Shown in pieces: positions 28,161 through 36,905 of a stretch of DNA of 64,000 nt. The translations under genes and the position numbers were made by a program. How positions within the stretch are numbered: position 1 is the stretch's first letter; every line of letters starts with the position of its first letter. The notes beneath the pieces were generated by a model. It did no database searches and had not been told where the DNA came from. It worked only from the letters and a program-made list of their open reading frames with translations. The stretch is from Mesorhizobium sp. ORS 3359. Lineage in GTDB: Bacteria; Pseudomonadota; Alphaproteobacteria; Rhizobiales; Rhizobiaceae. The stretch spans positions 124,001 through 188,000 of the forward strand of contig CCNC01000068.1 in assembly GCA_000824845.1 (NCBI GenBank). The letters run 5' to 3'.

Positions 28161-29567
28161 ATGACGAACGGCTCGTCCCTGTTGCGCGCTTCCGAGAGCC
28201 CGGTCGATTCCGGAAAGGCGGACCGGCTGGCCGCGCTCGAACGCGTCTGGCGCCGGTTCGATGATCCGCAGGCGTTGCTTGCGCGCGGCGGCCGCATCGC
28301 CGAGATATCGCCGACCCATTACAAGGTCCGCGGCCTGTCCGGAATTGCCAGGCTGGGCGATATGGTCGAGCAGCGCGGCAAGGCCGGCGCGCGACGCGGC
28401 GAAATCGTCAAGATCGGCAGCGACGAGGTGGTGATCGCACCTTTCGAGCGCAGCGCCGATGCCGGTATCGGCGACGCCGTCTTTCGTCGCGGCCCGCTGG
28501 CGGTCGCCCCGCATGTCTCCTGGCGCGGGCGCGCCATCGATGCCTTGATCCGCCCCATTGACGGCGGTCCCCCGCTGATCCGGCCGAATGCCGCCAATGT
28601 CACGCATGGCGCGACGCCGGGCGCCCTGTCGCGCCAGCGCGTCGGCACCGGCTTCCTCACCGGGGTGCGGGTGATCGACATCTTCACCCCGCTCTGCTTC
28701 GGCCAGCGGCTTGGCATCTTCGCCGGTTCCGGCGTCGGCAAGTCGACGCTGCTTGCCATGCTCGCCGGCGCCGAGGCCTTCGATACCGTGGTCGTGGCCC
28801 TGATCGGCGAGCGCGGCCGCGAAGTGCGCGAGTTCCTCGAGGATACGATCGGCGCCGAGAGCATGGCCAAGACCGTCGCCGTCGTCGCCACCAGCGACGA
28901 AAGCGCCATGATGCGCCGGCGTGCGCCCGACACCGCCATGTGCGTGGCCGAGCATTTCCGCGACCAGGGCCATCGCGTGCTCCTGGTGCTGGATTCCATC
29001 ACCCGCTTCGCGCATGCGCTGCGTGAGGTTGCGACGGGAACCGGCGAGCCGCCGGTCGCGCGCGGCTATCCGGCCTCGGTCTTCACCGACCTGCCGAAGC
29101 TGCTCGAACGCGCCGGCCCGGGAGCCGAGGGAAAAGGCTCGATCACCGCCATCATTTCCGTGCTGGTCGACGGCGACGACCACAACGACCCGGTCGCCGA
29201 TTCGGTGCGCGGCATCCTCGACGGCCATGTCGTGCTCGACCGTGCCCTTGCCGAGCAGGGCCGCTATCCGCCGGTCAATCCGCTGTCGTCCATCTCGCGC
29301 CTTGCCGACAAGGCCTGGAGCCCGGAACAGCGCGTGCTGGTGACCAGGCTGAAATCGATGATCGCGCGCTTCGAGGATACGCGCGACATCCGTCTTTTGG
29401 GTGCCTACCAAAGCGGCGCCGATGCCGAGCTCGACAACGCCGTGCGCCAGGTGCCGCTGATCTACGAGGCGCTTACGCAATCGCCGAGGGACCGCGCGTC
29501 GGCAGATCCGTTCGCCGACCTCGCCCGCCATCTCAAGGGGAAGCTGAATGGCGATCAAGGAGACTGA
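28161..29567 (+). CDS. fliI: Flagellar export ATPase FliI
   Basis: A 468-residue cytoplasmic ATPase of the F1-beta/type III export class. Walker A is G189-S-G-V-G-K-S-T196. Walker B-type HRVLLVLDSITRFAHALRE follows, and the PARGYPxS element is AVARGYPASVF-like (EPPVARGYPASVFTDLPKLL). It delivers export substrates with FliH and FliJ. The next gene overlaps it by 20 bp. Confidence 0.96.
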   Translation: MTNGSSLLRASESPVDSGKADRLAALERVWRRFDDPQALLARGGRIAEISPTHYKVRGLSGIARLGDMVEQRGKAGARRGEIVKIGSDEVVIAPFERSADAGIGDAVFRRGPLAVAPHVSWRGRAIDALIRPIDGGPPLIRPNAANVTHGATPGALSRQRVGTGFLTGVRVIDIFTPLCFGQRLGIFAGSGVGKSTLLAMLAGAEAFDTVVVALIGERGREVREFLEDTIGAESMAKTVAVVATSDESAMMRRRAPDTAMCVAEHFRDQGHRVLLVLDSITRFAHALREVATGTGEPPVARGYPASVFTDLPKLLERAGPGAEGKGSITAIISVLVDGDDHNDPVADSVRGILDGHVVLDRALAEQGRYPPVNPLSSISRLADKAWSPEQRVLVTRLKSMIARFEDTRDIRLLGAYQSGADAELDNAVRQVPLIYEALTQSPRDRASADPFADLARHLKGKLNGDQGD

Positions 29568-30336
29568 GCTCCAATATACCGAACGCATGTTGCGTGACAT
29601 GCTTGCCGAGGCCGAGGCGGCGGAAAGGGCCGAGGCCGACGCGGCAAGATCCGCCAAGGACAAGGCCGCGCATGCCAAGACACAGAAGACAGCGGCTCTA
29701 CTGACCAGAGCCGACAGGCCGCATCCGCCGCGGACATCCGCCGCCGGGACCGCCGATGCCGCGCAGGCCAGCCGCGATTCCGTGCTCGACGGGCTTTTTC
29801 CCCGCACCGAGTGGCCGGAGCCGCCGAAAGCCCAGTTCCCGCGACTGGCCGACAGGAGCGCCGACCGCCGCAGCGATTTCGTCATCGCCGCGCTCGGCAT
29901 CACGCTCGGCCTCATCTGCGCGTTGTTCCCCTGGTACATCTTCTTCAACCAGGAGCAGTTCGGCGTCCAGACCATCAAGTTCGGCGGCAGCGGCAGCAAT
30001 TCCGGACGCGAGGGCGGTGGCGTTGTGGCTCAACGCAGCGGACCGCTGACGGCCAAGGACATTCCCAATTCCGATATCGACCTGTTTGCGACCGGAACGG
30101 TGCAGGATGACCCCGCCCCGCCGCCCACCGACCAGCCCTTCCCGGCCGCCGCTTCCGAATTCAAGATGGTGCATGTCGCCAACGGCCGCGCCATGATCGA
30201 GGACGATACGGGTCTGTGGGTCGTTCAGCGCGGCTCCATCCTGCCGGATTCGAGCCGCGTCGCCTCGATCGAGCAGCGCGGCGGCAAGTGGGTGATCGTC
30301 ACCAGCACCGACAAGGTGATCCAGCTCTCGAAGTAA
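29548..30336 (+). CDS. Uncharacterised single-pass membrane protein in the flagellar cluster
   Basis: A 262-residue protein. Residues ~1-60 are an Ala/Glu/Lys-rich, likely coiled-coil cytoplasmic region. One transmembrane helix (FVIAALGITLGLICALFPWY) lies at about residues 111-132. A Gly/Pro-rich linker and a small C-terminal domain follow (EFKMVHVANGRAMIEDDTGL, then WVVQRGSILPDSSRV), presumably periplasmic. The start overlaps fliI by 20 bp, so translation is coupled. A hypothetical gene occupies the same place between fliI and flgB in related rhizobia. Function is unknown; the location suggests an accessory part of the export gate or basal body. Confidence 0.8.
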   Translation: MAIKETELQYTERMLRDMLAEAEAAERAEADAARSAKDKAAHAKTQKTAALLTRADRPHPPRTSAAGTADAAQASRDSVLDGLFPRTEWPEPPKAQFPRLADRSADRRSDFVIAALGITLGLICALFPWYIFFNQEQFGVQTIKFGGSGSNSGREGGGVVAQRSGPLTAKDIPNSDIDLFATGTVQDDPAPPPTDQPFPAAASEFKMVHVANGRAMIEDDTGLWVVQRGSILPDSSRVASIEQRGGKWVIVTSTDKVIQLSK

Positions 30337-30363
30337 CCGAGCCCGGCCGTACAGCCCATCCCC

Positions 30364-30398
30364 CGCGCAAGGTCCGCGCAAGACTGGCCGCCTAGTCT
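30364..30398 (+). promoter_or_regulatory. Flagellar promoter motif upstream of flgB (tandem)
   Basis: Two perfect CGCGCAAG octamers, 30364-30371 and 30375-30382, with an 11-bp period. The second is followed after 10 nt by TAGTCT (30393-30398), ending 26 nt before the flgB ATG. It is the clearest example of the tandem half-site arrangement. Confidence 0.7.
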
Positions 30399-30424
30399 TG
30401 TGCGTACTTGTCCGGGAGATTCCC

Positions 30425-30805
30425 ATGGAACCCGTAAATCTTTTCGACCTTGCCACGCGGCAGTCGCAATGGCTGGCCGTGCGCCAGTCGGCGATTGCCT
30501 CCAACATCGCCAATGCCAACACGCCGGGCTATACGGCCAATGATGTCGAGCCGTTCGAAAAGCTCCTCGACCGCACCGCGGTGACGCTGACCGCCACGCA
30601 GGCAGGCCATCTTGGCGCCGAAACCACCAATGCCGGTTTCAACGTCAAGCCGGAGGATCCTGACGGCGCGATCATGCCGTCGAAGAACACCGTCGTTCTC
30701 GAGCAGGAGCTGATGAAGGCCGGCGAGGTTCGCCGCTCCTTCGAGCTCAACACGGCGATCGTCAAGGCCTTCCATTCAATGATGACGATGGTGGTGAAGA
30801 GCTGA
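30425..30805 (+). CDS. flgB: Flagellar basal-body rod protein FlgB
   Basis: A 126-residue proximal rod protein. The N-terminal [19 protein letters not shown] motif is the rod/hook family signature. The C-terminal helix ends [19 protein letters not shown] 30425 follows a GGGAG ribosome site; an upstream in-frame start at 30398 lies in the promoter motif. It is first in the operon flgB-flgC-fliE-flgG-flgA-flgI-motE-flgH-fliL-fliP. Confidence 0.93.
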   Translation: MEPVNLFDLATRQSQWLAVRQSAIASNIANANTPGYTANDVEPFEKLLDRTAVTLTATQAGHLGAETTNAGFNVKPEDPDGAIMPSKNTVVLEQELMKAGEVRRSFELNTAIVKAFHSMMTMVVKS

Positions 30806-30807
30806 CC

Positions 30808-31224
30808 ATGGACGCCCTCACCGCAGCCCTCAAAGTCGCGGCCTCAGGTCTTGGTGCCCAGTCGGAGCGCCTGCGCGTGGTCTCGGAAAACCTTGCCAAC
30901 GCCCAGTCGACCGGCAGCACGCCCGGCGCCGATCCCTATCGCCGCAAGACAATCACCTTTCAGTCCGAGGTCGACCGCGCAACCGGCGGCTCGCTGGTGG
31001 AAGTGAGCGGCATCAATCGCGATCCCTCGGATTTTCCGATCGAATTCCAGCCTGGCAACGAAGCCGCCGACGCCAAAGGGTACGTCAAGATGCCCAACGT
31101 CAACACATTGGTCGAAATGGCCGACATGAGCGAGGCGAACCGCTCCTATGAAGCCAACCTGCAGGTCATCAAGCAGGCTCGCGATCTGATTTCCATGACC
31201 ATCGACCTGATGAGGAACCAGTAA
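30808..31224 (+). CDS. flgC: Flagellar basal-body rod protein FlgC
   Basis: A 138-residue proximal rod protein with the N-terminal motif [20 protein letters not shown], then [10 protein letters not shown], and a C-terminal helix [20 protein letters not shown]. It starts 3 nt after flgB and its stop shares one base with the fliE start. Confidence 0.95.
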   Translation: MDALTAALKVAASGLGAQSERLRVVSENLANAQSTGSTPGADPYRRKTITFQSEVDRATGGSLVEVSGINRDPSDFPIEFQPGNEAADAKGYVKMPNVNTLVEMADMSEANRSYEANLQVIKQARDLISMTIDLMRNQ

Positions 31225-31553
31225 TGATCGGCGGTATCGGGGCAATACAATTCAAGACGGCGGTTGACGGCGCGGAGTCCGCGTCACCAAACCTCTTGCA
31301 AGGCGGCGTCGGAACGCAGACCAGCGAAAGCATTGGCAGCAGCTTCGCCGACGTCCTCAGCCAGGCCGCGACGAAGACCGTCAACACGCTGCAGGGTGCC
31401 GAGCAGATGTCGATACAGGCGCTCAAGGGCGACGCCGACACCCGTCAGGTTGTCGATGCGGTGTTGAGCGCCCAGCAGGCGCTGCAGACGACCATCGCCA
31501 TCCGCGACAAGGTCGTCTCGGCCTACCTCGAAATCAGTCGCATGAGTATCTAG
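31224..31553 (+). CDS. fliE: Flagellar hook-basal body protein FliE
   Basis: A 109-residue protein joining the MS ring to the rod. The conserved C-terminal part is [20 protein letters not shown], then [20 protein letters not shown]. The ATG at 31224 overlaps the flgC stop by one base. Confidence 0.92.
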   Translation: MIGGIGAIQFKTAVDGAESASPNLLQGGVGTQTSESIGSSFADVLSQAATKTVNTLQGAEQMSIQALKGDADTRQVVDAVLSAQQALQTTIAIRDKVVSAYLEISRMSI

Positions 31554-31563
31554 GAACCGCGTC

Positions 31564-32352
31564 ATGAAAGCCCTTTCCATAGCTGCCACCGGCATGAATG
31601 CCCAGCAGACCAACCTGGAAGTCATCGCCAACAACATCGCCAACATCAACACCACCGGCTACAAGCGGGCGCGGGCCGAATTCTCCGACCTGCTCTACCA
31701 GGTCGACCGCACGCAAGGCGTGCCCAACCGTTCCAACACCTCGCTGGTGCCGGAAGGCGTTTCGATCGGTCTTGGCGTCAAGACGACCGCCGTGCGCAAC
31801 GTCCACACCCAGGGCGAACTCGCCAGCACCGGCAACAGCTTCGACCTGGCGTTGACCGGCAGGGGCTGGTTCCAGATCGAGGGCGCCGACGGCGGCACGC
31901 TCTACAGCCGCGCCGGCGCCTTCAACACCAACGCCACCGGCCAGCTCGTGACGGTGGACGGCGCCAACGTCATCCCGGCCATCACCGTGCCGACCGACGC
32001 CGTCGAGGTGATCGTCAACAAGACCGGCCAGGTCTTTGCCCGTCTCCAGGGGCAGACCGATCTCCAGCTGCTCGGCCAGCTTCAGATCGCCAATTTCGCC
32101 AACGAGGCGGGCCTGGCCCCGCTCGGCGACAACCTCTTCCAGGAAACGGCTGCCTCGGGCCCGGCAAATGTCGGCGTGCCGGGCGACCCCGGCTTCGCCA
32201 CGATCCAGCAGGGTTATCTGGAATCTTCCAACGTCGATCCGGTGAAGGAAATCACCGAGCTGATCTCGGCGCAGCGCGCCTATGAAATGAACTCCAAGGT
32301 GATCCAGGCCGCCGACGACATGGCCTCGGTGGTTTCCAAGAACATCAGGTAA
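31564..32352 (+). CDS. flgG: Flagellar distal rod protein FlgG
   Basis: A 262-residue distal rod protein with the N-terminal signature [20 protein letters not shown] and C-terminal [20 protein letters not shown]. Length and motifs match FlgG closely. It is exported through the flagellar apparatus. Confidence 0.96.
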   Translation: MKALSIAATGMNAQQTNLEVIANNIANINTTGYKRARAEFSDLLYQVDRTQGVPNRSNTSLVPEGVSIGLGVKTTAVRNVHTQGELASTGNSFDLALTGRGWFQIEGADGGTLYSRAGAFNTNATGQLVTVDGANVIPAITVPTDAVEVIVNKTGQVFARLQGQTDLQLLGQLQIANFANEAGLAPLGDNLFQETAASGPANVGVPGDPGFATIQQGYLESSNVDPVKEITELISAQRAYEMNSKVIQAADDMASVVSKNIR

Positions 32353-32358
32353 CGGACG

Positions 32359-32880
32359 ATGGCCGGGCCGATCTCTTTCGCACTCCGACGCGCCATGCTG
32401 GCCACCGTCCTGGTGGCCGCCGGCACGCCGGCTTTCGCGCAGGACACCACCGGCCAGTCGGCGAACCAGATCGTTGCCGGCCAGGCGGTCGGCGAGGCCG
32501 TGCTGATCCCCAACCGGGTCATCTATCCCGGTGAGACAATCGAATCCGCCTCGCTCAAGCAGGTGACGCTCATACCCGGCAAGCATAAGCCGGACGGCAT
32601 GGCGACGCGCTCCGAGGAGCTTCAGGGCAAGGTCGCCAAGCGGACGCTATTGCCCGGCCGCTACATCCCGGTCACCGCTATCCGCGACGCCTGGCTGGTC
32701 GAACAGGGCGCTTCCGTGCAGGTCTATTTCACCGCCGGCGCGCTGACCATTTCGGCGGCCTGCGTCACGCTGCAGCCAGGCGCGGCCGGCGACCAGATCA
32801 AGATCCGCAACATCGACAGCGGCAAGATCATCTCCGGCACGGTGATGGCCGACGGCACCATCAAGGTCGGCGCTTCGTGA
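32359..32880 (+). CDS. flgA: P-ring assembly chaperone FlgA
   Basis: A 173-residue periplasmic chaperone for FlgI. A signal peptide ends near TPAFAQD (residue ~28). The SAF-like domain contains IPNRVIYPGETIESASLKQV, and the C-terminus has GAAGDQIKIRNIDSGKIISG. It overlaps the start of flgI. Confidence 0.9.
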   Translation: MAGPISFALRRAMLATVLVAAGTPAFAQDTTGQSANQIVAGQAVGEAVLIPNRVIYPGETIESASLKQVTLIPGKHKPDGMATRSEELQGKVAKRTLLPGRYIPVTAIRDAWLVEQGASVQVYFTAGALTISAACVTLQPGAAGDQIKIRNIDSGKIISGTVMADGTIKVGAS

Positions 32881-34118
32881 TGCGCGCCTTTGTCCTTCTG
32901 CTCGCGGCGGCCATCGGTATTCAGCCGGCTTTGGCGGATGGGCTGACGCCCAAGGCAAAACGCGAGCTCGCGCAGAAGAACGGCGGCGTCTACAACGATC
33001 CGGAATACGATCCGGCGACGACCCAGCGCATGTTCCGCGTTTCCACCGGACCAAGCACGCTGCCGCCCGGCCAGGTGGCCGCGCGCATCAAGGACATTGC
33101 TCAGTTGCAGAGCGCGCGCGACAACCAGCTCGTCGGCTACGGCCTGGTCATCGGCCTTGCCGGCACCGGGGACAGCCTGCGCAACTCGCCCTTCACCGAG
33201 CAGTCGATCCGCGCCATGCTGGAGAATCTCGGCATCGCCACCGAAGGCGGCAGCGCGCGCGCCAAGAACGTGGCCGCCGTCATCGTCACCGCCAACATGC
33301 CGCCCTTCGTTCAGTCGGGCGCCCGCATCGACATCGACGTCTCCTCGATGGGCGACGCGACCTCGCTCGCCGGCGGCACGCTGGTGATGACGCCGCTGAA
33401 GGCGGCCGATGGCGAGATCTATGCCGTCGGGCAAGGCTCGGTGATTGTCGGCGGCTTCACCGCCAAGGGTCAGGCCGAGGAACTCACGCAGGGCGTGCCG
33501 ACCGCCGGCCGCGTGCCCAACGGCGCCATCGTCGAGCGCGCCGTGCCGGCCGAGTTCGACGACCAGGGCGTCTTGACACTGCAATTGCGCAATCCCGATT
33601 TCTCGACCGCCATCCGCATCGCCGATGCCGTCAACGACTACACCTCGCAGCGCTTCGGCATGCGGGTCGCCGCCGAGCGCGATGCCCGCACCGTGCAGAT
33701 CAGGCGGCCGAAGAACGTCTCCGCCGCGCGCTTCTATGCCGAGATCGAGAACCTCGTCGTCGAGTCGGATTCCCCTGCCCGCGTCGTCATCGATGAGCGC
33801 ACCGGAACCATCGTCATCGGCAACAATGTCAGGATCTCGCGCGTGGCGATCAGCCACGGCACGCTTACCGTACGCATCACCGAAGCGCCACGGGTCGTCC
33901 AGCCTGAACCCTTCTCCAGGGGTGAGACCGCGGTGGAACCGTCCACGGCCATCGATGCGAGCCGGCCCAACGCCCGCGTCGCCGTGCTCGATGGCCCCGA
34001 TCTCGAAACGCTTGTCTCCGGCCTCAATCGCCTCGGCGTGAAGCCGGACGGCATCATCGCCATCCTGCAAGGCATCAAATCTGCCGGCGCCCTGCAGGCC
34101 GACCTGGTTCTCCAATAG
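32880..34118 (+). CDS. flgI: Flagellar P-ring protein FlgI (N-terminally extended)
   Basis: A 412-residue periplasmic P-ring protein. Signal peptide about residues 1-18 (LLLAAAIGIQPALA). The conserved body starts only at ARIKDIAQLQSARDNQLVGY, near residue 67. In most FlgI proteins this motif follows the cleavage site almost directly and the total is about 365-380 residues. So ~45 extra residues (GLTPKAKRELAQKNGGVYND...) are inserted between signal and body. The ATG at 32880 overlaps the flgA stop; an in-frame GTG at 32877 is one codon earlier. Confidence 0.93.
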   Translation: MRAFVLLLAAAIGIQPALADGLTPKAKRELAQKNGGVYNDPEYDPATTQRMFRVSTGPSTLPPGQVAARIKDIAQLQSARDNQLVGYGLVIGLAGTGDSLRNSPFTEQSIRAMLENLGIATEGGSARAKNVAAVIVTANMPPFVQSGARIDIDVSSMGDATSLAGGTLVMTPLKAADGEIYAVGQGSVIVGGFTAKGQAEELTQGVPTAGRVPNGAIVERAVPAEFDDQGVLTLQLRNPDFSTAIRIADAVNDYTSQRFGMRVAAERDARTVQIRRPKNVSAARFYAEIENLVVESDSPARVVIDERTGTIVIGNNVRISRVAISHGTLTVRITEAPRVVQPEPFSRGETAVEPSTAIDASRPNARVAVLDGPDLETLVSGLNRLGVKPDGIIAILQGIKSAGALQADLVLQ

Positions 34119-34126
34119 GCACGCCG

Positions 34127-34747
34127 ATGATCGCGCTCCTCTCCTCGACACTGCATCGCCGCCCAAGACTTCACCCCATGACCGGCCTCCTCGCCATTGG
34201 CGCGATCGTCGCGTTGGCGGGCGGCGCGGTCCGCGCGGATGAAGTGCGCCAGGTATTGCCCGGCGGTCAGGCGCCGGCTCAGCCGGCCCAGCTCGCGCGC
34301 GAGACGCCATTGATCCAGCCAACTGGGCCTGCGGTCGGGAAAGCGCCTGACGAAAGCGAGGTCCAGCGCTTCTGCTCCAACATCGCGGATGCCGCGCGCG
34401 ACCGCCGCTACGCCCTGCAGGCGGAAGAGCTGAAGCAGCTGCAGGCCGGCATCGACGAGCGCATGAAAGCGCTGGAGGCGAAGAAAGCCGAATATGAAGA
34501 GTGGCTGAAGCGCCGCGAAGTGTTCCTGGCGCGCGCCGAGGACGGCGTCGTCAAGATCTATGCCGGCATGAAGCCGGACGCCGCCGCCGAGCGGCTGGCG
34601 ATGGTCAACGCCGAGCTCGCGGCGGCCATCCTGATGAAGCTCGATTCGCGCAAGGCCGGCGTCATCCTGAATGAAATGGACCAGAAGGCGGCGGCGACGC
34701 TCACCGGCATCATGGCCAGCGCGGCGCGAAGGGTTGATCCGTCATGA
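34127..34747 (+). CDS. motE: Motility protein MotE (MotC chaperone)
   Basis: A 206-residue exported protein. The N-terminus has a signal sequence (GLLAIGAIVALAGGAVRA), a linker, and a central coiled coil (LKQLQAGIDERMKALEAKKA). The C-terminal magnesium-transporter-like helix bundle is KPDAAAERLAMVNAELAAAI, then EMDQKAAATLTGIMA. In S. meliloti, MotE is a periplasmic chaperone for MotC. Position between flgI and flgH matches that species. The start has a poor ribosome site; the in-frame ATG at 34178 is an alternative. Confidence 0.85.
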   Translation: MIALLSSTLHRRPRLHPMTGLLAIGAIVALAGGAVRADEVRQVLPGGQAPAQPAQLARETPLIQPTGPAVGKAPDESEVQRFCSNIADAARDRRYALQAEELKQLQAGIDERMKALEAKKAEYEEWLKRREVFLARAEDGVVKIYAGMKPDAAAERLAMVNAELAAAILMKLDSRKAGVILNEMDQKAAATLTGIMASAARRVDPS

Positions 34748-35442
34748 AGTTGAAGTTCTTTGTCCTCGTCGCGGTTGCGGGGTTGTCCGGCTGCGGCACC
34801 AATTTCAAGGAGATCGGCCGGGAGCCTGTTATGTCACCCGTCGGTTCCGGCATCGGTGCCTCCGGCCCTTACAGCTATCCCGAGCCGCCTGCCTCGCGGC
34901 CGAAGAAATTTTCGCTGTGGGACGACCGCCAGAGCCGGCTCTTCACCGATCCGCGCGCCTTGCGCGCCGGCGATATCCTGACCGTCAACATCAAGCTCAA
35001 CGACAGGGCCAATTTCAAGAACCAGAACGATCGCAGCCGCACCGCCGCGCGCAAGCTCGGCTATGACGTCACGCTCGGATGGGACGGCAAGAGCACCAGC
35101 GGCAAGGGCGACGCTGGTTTGAGCTCCAGCACGGAGACCAATGCCGACGGCGAGATCAAGCGCTCGGAAGACATCGAGCTCAACGTCGCCGCCGTCGTGA
35201 CGGAGGTACTGCCCAACGGCAATCTGATGATCAGGGGCTCGCAGGAGGTCCGCGTCAACTACGAGCTGCGGGTCCTCACCATCGCCGGCATGGTTCGTCC
35301 ATCCGACATCGGCGCGGAGAACACCATACCCTACGAGCGCATCGCGGAAGCGCGCATCTCCTATGGCGGCCGCGGCCGTGTGAGCGAGGTCCAGCAGCCA
35401 GCCTATGGCCAGCAGGTCCTCGACCAGGTTCTTCCTTTCTAG
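34744..35442 (+). CDS. flgH: Flagellar L-ring protein FlgH
   Basis: A 232-residue outer-membrane lipoprotein. Lipobox LSGC near residue 17 (FVLVAVAGLSGCGTN). Body motifs SLWDDRQSRLFTDPRALRAG, then DILTVNIKLND, and NLMIRGSQEVRVNYELR are typical. The ATG overlaps the motE stop by 4 bp. Confidence 0.95.
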   Translation: MKLKFFVLVAVAGLSGCGTNFKEIGREPVMSPVGSGIGASGPYSYPEPPASRPKKFSLWDDRQSRLFTDPRALRAGDILTVNIKLNDRANFKNQNDRSRTAARKLGYDVTLGWDGKSTSGKGDAGLSSSTETNADGEIKRSEDIELNVAAVVTEVLPNGNLMIRGSQEVRVNYELRVLTIAGMVRPSDIGAENTIPYERIAEARISYGGRGRVSEVQQPAYGQQVLDQVLPF

Positions 35443-35460
35443 GGCCAGGAGAACGCTGCC

Positions 35461-35955
35461 ATGGCCAATGTCGAGCAGGTCCAGCCCAAGAAGGGACCTT
35501 CCCTGGTGATCCAGCTCGCCATCCTGCTGGTCATGACAGGCGCGGCCATCGGCATGGGCTGGGTTTCCGGCGGCTATCTCAAGCAAGGCGAAACGCCGGC
35601 GCCGGTGCCTGCGGCGCCGGAGAACGCCGGCGCCGCGGAAAAACCCGCCGAGGGCGGCAAGGCTGCCGCCGGGCCAACGCTGGTGCAACTGGCGCCGATC
35701 ACTACCAATCTCGCCTCGCCCTCGGACGTCTGGATCCGGCTGGAGGCATCGGTGCTCTATGACGCACCGCAGCTGCCGGAAGTGACGGAGCAGATCCACC
35801 AGGATCTGCTCGCCTTCGTGCGCACGATCAAGCTGCATCAGATCGAAGGCGCCAGCGGCTACCAGCATCTAAAGGCCGATCTCGAGGAGCGCGCGGCGCT
35901 GCGCAGCAGCGGCCATGTCAAACAGGTTCTCGTCAGGACGATGCTGCTCGAATGA
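35461..35955 (+). CDS. fliL: Flagellar basal-body-associated protein FliL
   Basis: A 164-residue single-pass membrane protein. Transmembrane segment at about residues 15-35 (LVIQLAILLVMTGAAIGMGW), an Ala/Pro/Glu-rich linker, and a periplasmic FliL domain with RLEASVLYDAPQLPEVTEQI. It supports stator function. The stop overlaps the fliP start by 4 bp. Confidence 0.9.
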   Translation: MANVEQVQPKKGPSLVIQLAILLVMTGAAIGMGWVSGGYLKQGETPAPVPAAPENAGAAEKPAEGGKAAAGPTLVQLAPITTNLASPSDVWIRLEASVLYDAPQLPEVTEQIHQDLLAFVRTIKLHQIEGASGYQHLKADLEERAALRSSGHVKQVLVRTMLLE

Positions 35956-36683
35956 GAAAGTTCCTCATAACCACGGCGCTTATCGTCGTCACCACCTCCG
36001 TCGCCGCGGCCCAGCAGCTCGATCTCGGCGGCATCGGCAAGGCCGACGGCACGACCGTTGGCTACCTGATCCAGATGTTCGGCCTGCTGACCGTGCTTTC
36101 GGTGGCGCCGGGCCTGCTCATCATGGTGACGAGCTTCACCCGCTTCGTCATCGCCTTCTCGATCCTGCGCGCCGGCATCGGCCTGCAGTCGACGCCGGCA
36201 AACCTGATCCTGATCTCGCTGTCGCTGTTCATGACCTTCTATGTCATGGCGCCGACCTTCGACCAGGCCTGGAACACCGGCGTGAAGCCGCTGATGGACA
36301 ACCAGATCACGCAAGGCGAGGCGTTCGAGAAGATTTCCGGTCCGTTCCGCGATTTCATGCTGCACAATGTGCGCGACAAGGACTTCGACCTTTTCGCCGA
36401 CCTCGCCCGCGAGCGCGGCCAGACTGTCTCGCGCGACACGGTCGATCTGCGTATCCTGGTGCCGGCCTTCATGATCTCGGAAATCCGGCGCGGCTTCGAG
36501 ATCGGCTTTCTCATTGTGCTTCCCTTCCTCGTCATCGACCTCATCGTCGCCACCGTCACCATGGCCATGGGCATGATGATGCTGCCGCCGACGGTGGTGT
36601 CGCTGCCGTTCAAGATTCTGTTCTTCGTGCTGATCGACGGCTGGAACCTTCTCGTCGGCAGCCTGGTGCGATCCTTCACCTGA
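35952..36683 (+). CDS. fliP: Flagellar export gate protein FliP
   Basis: A 243-residue export gate core protein with a cleavable signal peptide (MRKFLITTALIVVTTSVAAA). The body has conserved RFVIAFSILRAGIGLQSTPA and four transmembrane helices, ending in the IDLIVATVTMAMGMMMLPPT region. It is the last gene of the flgB operon. Confidence 0.96.
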   Translation: MRKFLITTALIVVTTSVAAAQQLDLGGIGKADGTTVGYLIQMFGLLTVLSVAPGLLIMVTSFTRFVIAFSILRAGIGLQSTPANLILISLSLFMTFYVMAPTFDQAWNTGVKPLMDNQITQGEAFEKISGPFRDFMLHNVRDKDFDLFADLARERGQTVSRDTVDLRILVPAFMISEIRRGFEIGFLIVLPFLVIDLIVATVTMAMGMMMLPPTVVSLPFKILFFVLIDGWNLLVGSLVRSFT

Positions 36684-36720
36684 CGATGCCGGGGCGGGTG
36701 TCGAAATGCCGTCTCCGCTC

Positions 36721-36744
36721 CGCACAAATTTTGCGCGATATATT
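36721..36744 (+). promoter_or_regulatory. Flagellar promoter motif upstream of flagellin 1
   Basis: CGCACAAA (36721-36728), 10 nt, TATATT (36739-36744). Of the seven sites it is the furthest from its gene, implying an untranslated leader of about 155 nt. Confidence 0.5.
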
Positions 36745-36849
36745 TTCGATTAACCGTCCGATTTAGCTCTTTGGTAGGGACTGGCCCGCATAGTGCTCGC
36801 AGATGGCGGGTGATCGGGTTCACAGATCATTGGCATGATGCCGCACCGT

Positions 36850-36870
36850 CATACCGGACATGCCGGTATG
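36850..36870 (+). promoter_or_regulatory. Hairpin in flagellin 1 mRNA leader
   Basis: Perfect 8-bp arms CATACCGG (36850-36857) and CCGGTATG (36863-36870) around a 5-nt loop, 35 nt upstream of the ATG. It is not followed by a U-run (an A-rich tract follows), so it is not an intrinsic terminator. Its position fits a post-transcriptional control site, for example for FlbT. Confidence 0.4.
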
Positions 36871-36905
36871 TCAAAAAAATCCGTGTAAAATAGGGTACGA
36901 GTACC

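Larger units (their letters stand above)
36684..36905 (+). other. Flagellin 1 upstream region
   Basis: A 222-bp gap between fliP and the first flagellin. It contains the promoter motif at 36721-36744, an imperfect CtrA-like TTAA...TTTAGC stretch near 36750, and a leader hairpin at 36850-36870. No small gene is apparent. Confidence 0.6.

Noticed and set aside
28134..29999. 621-residue open frame opposite fliI
   Set aside because: FliI is unmistakable on the plus strand, and the antisense product is low-complexity Arg/Asp/His-rich.
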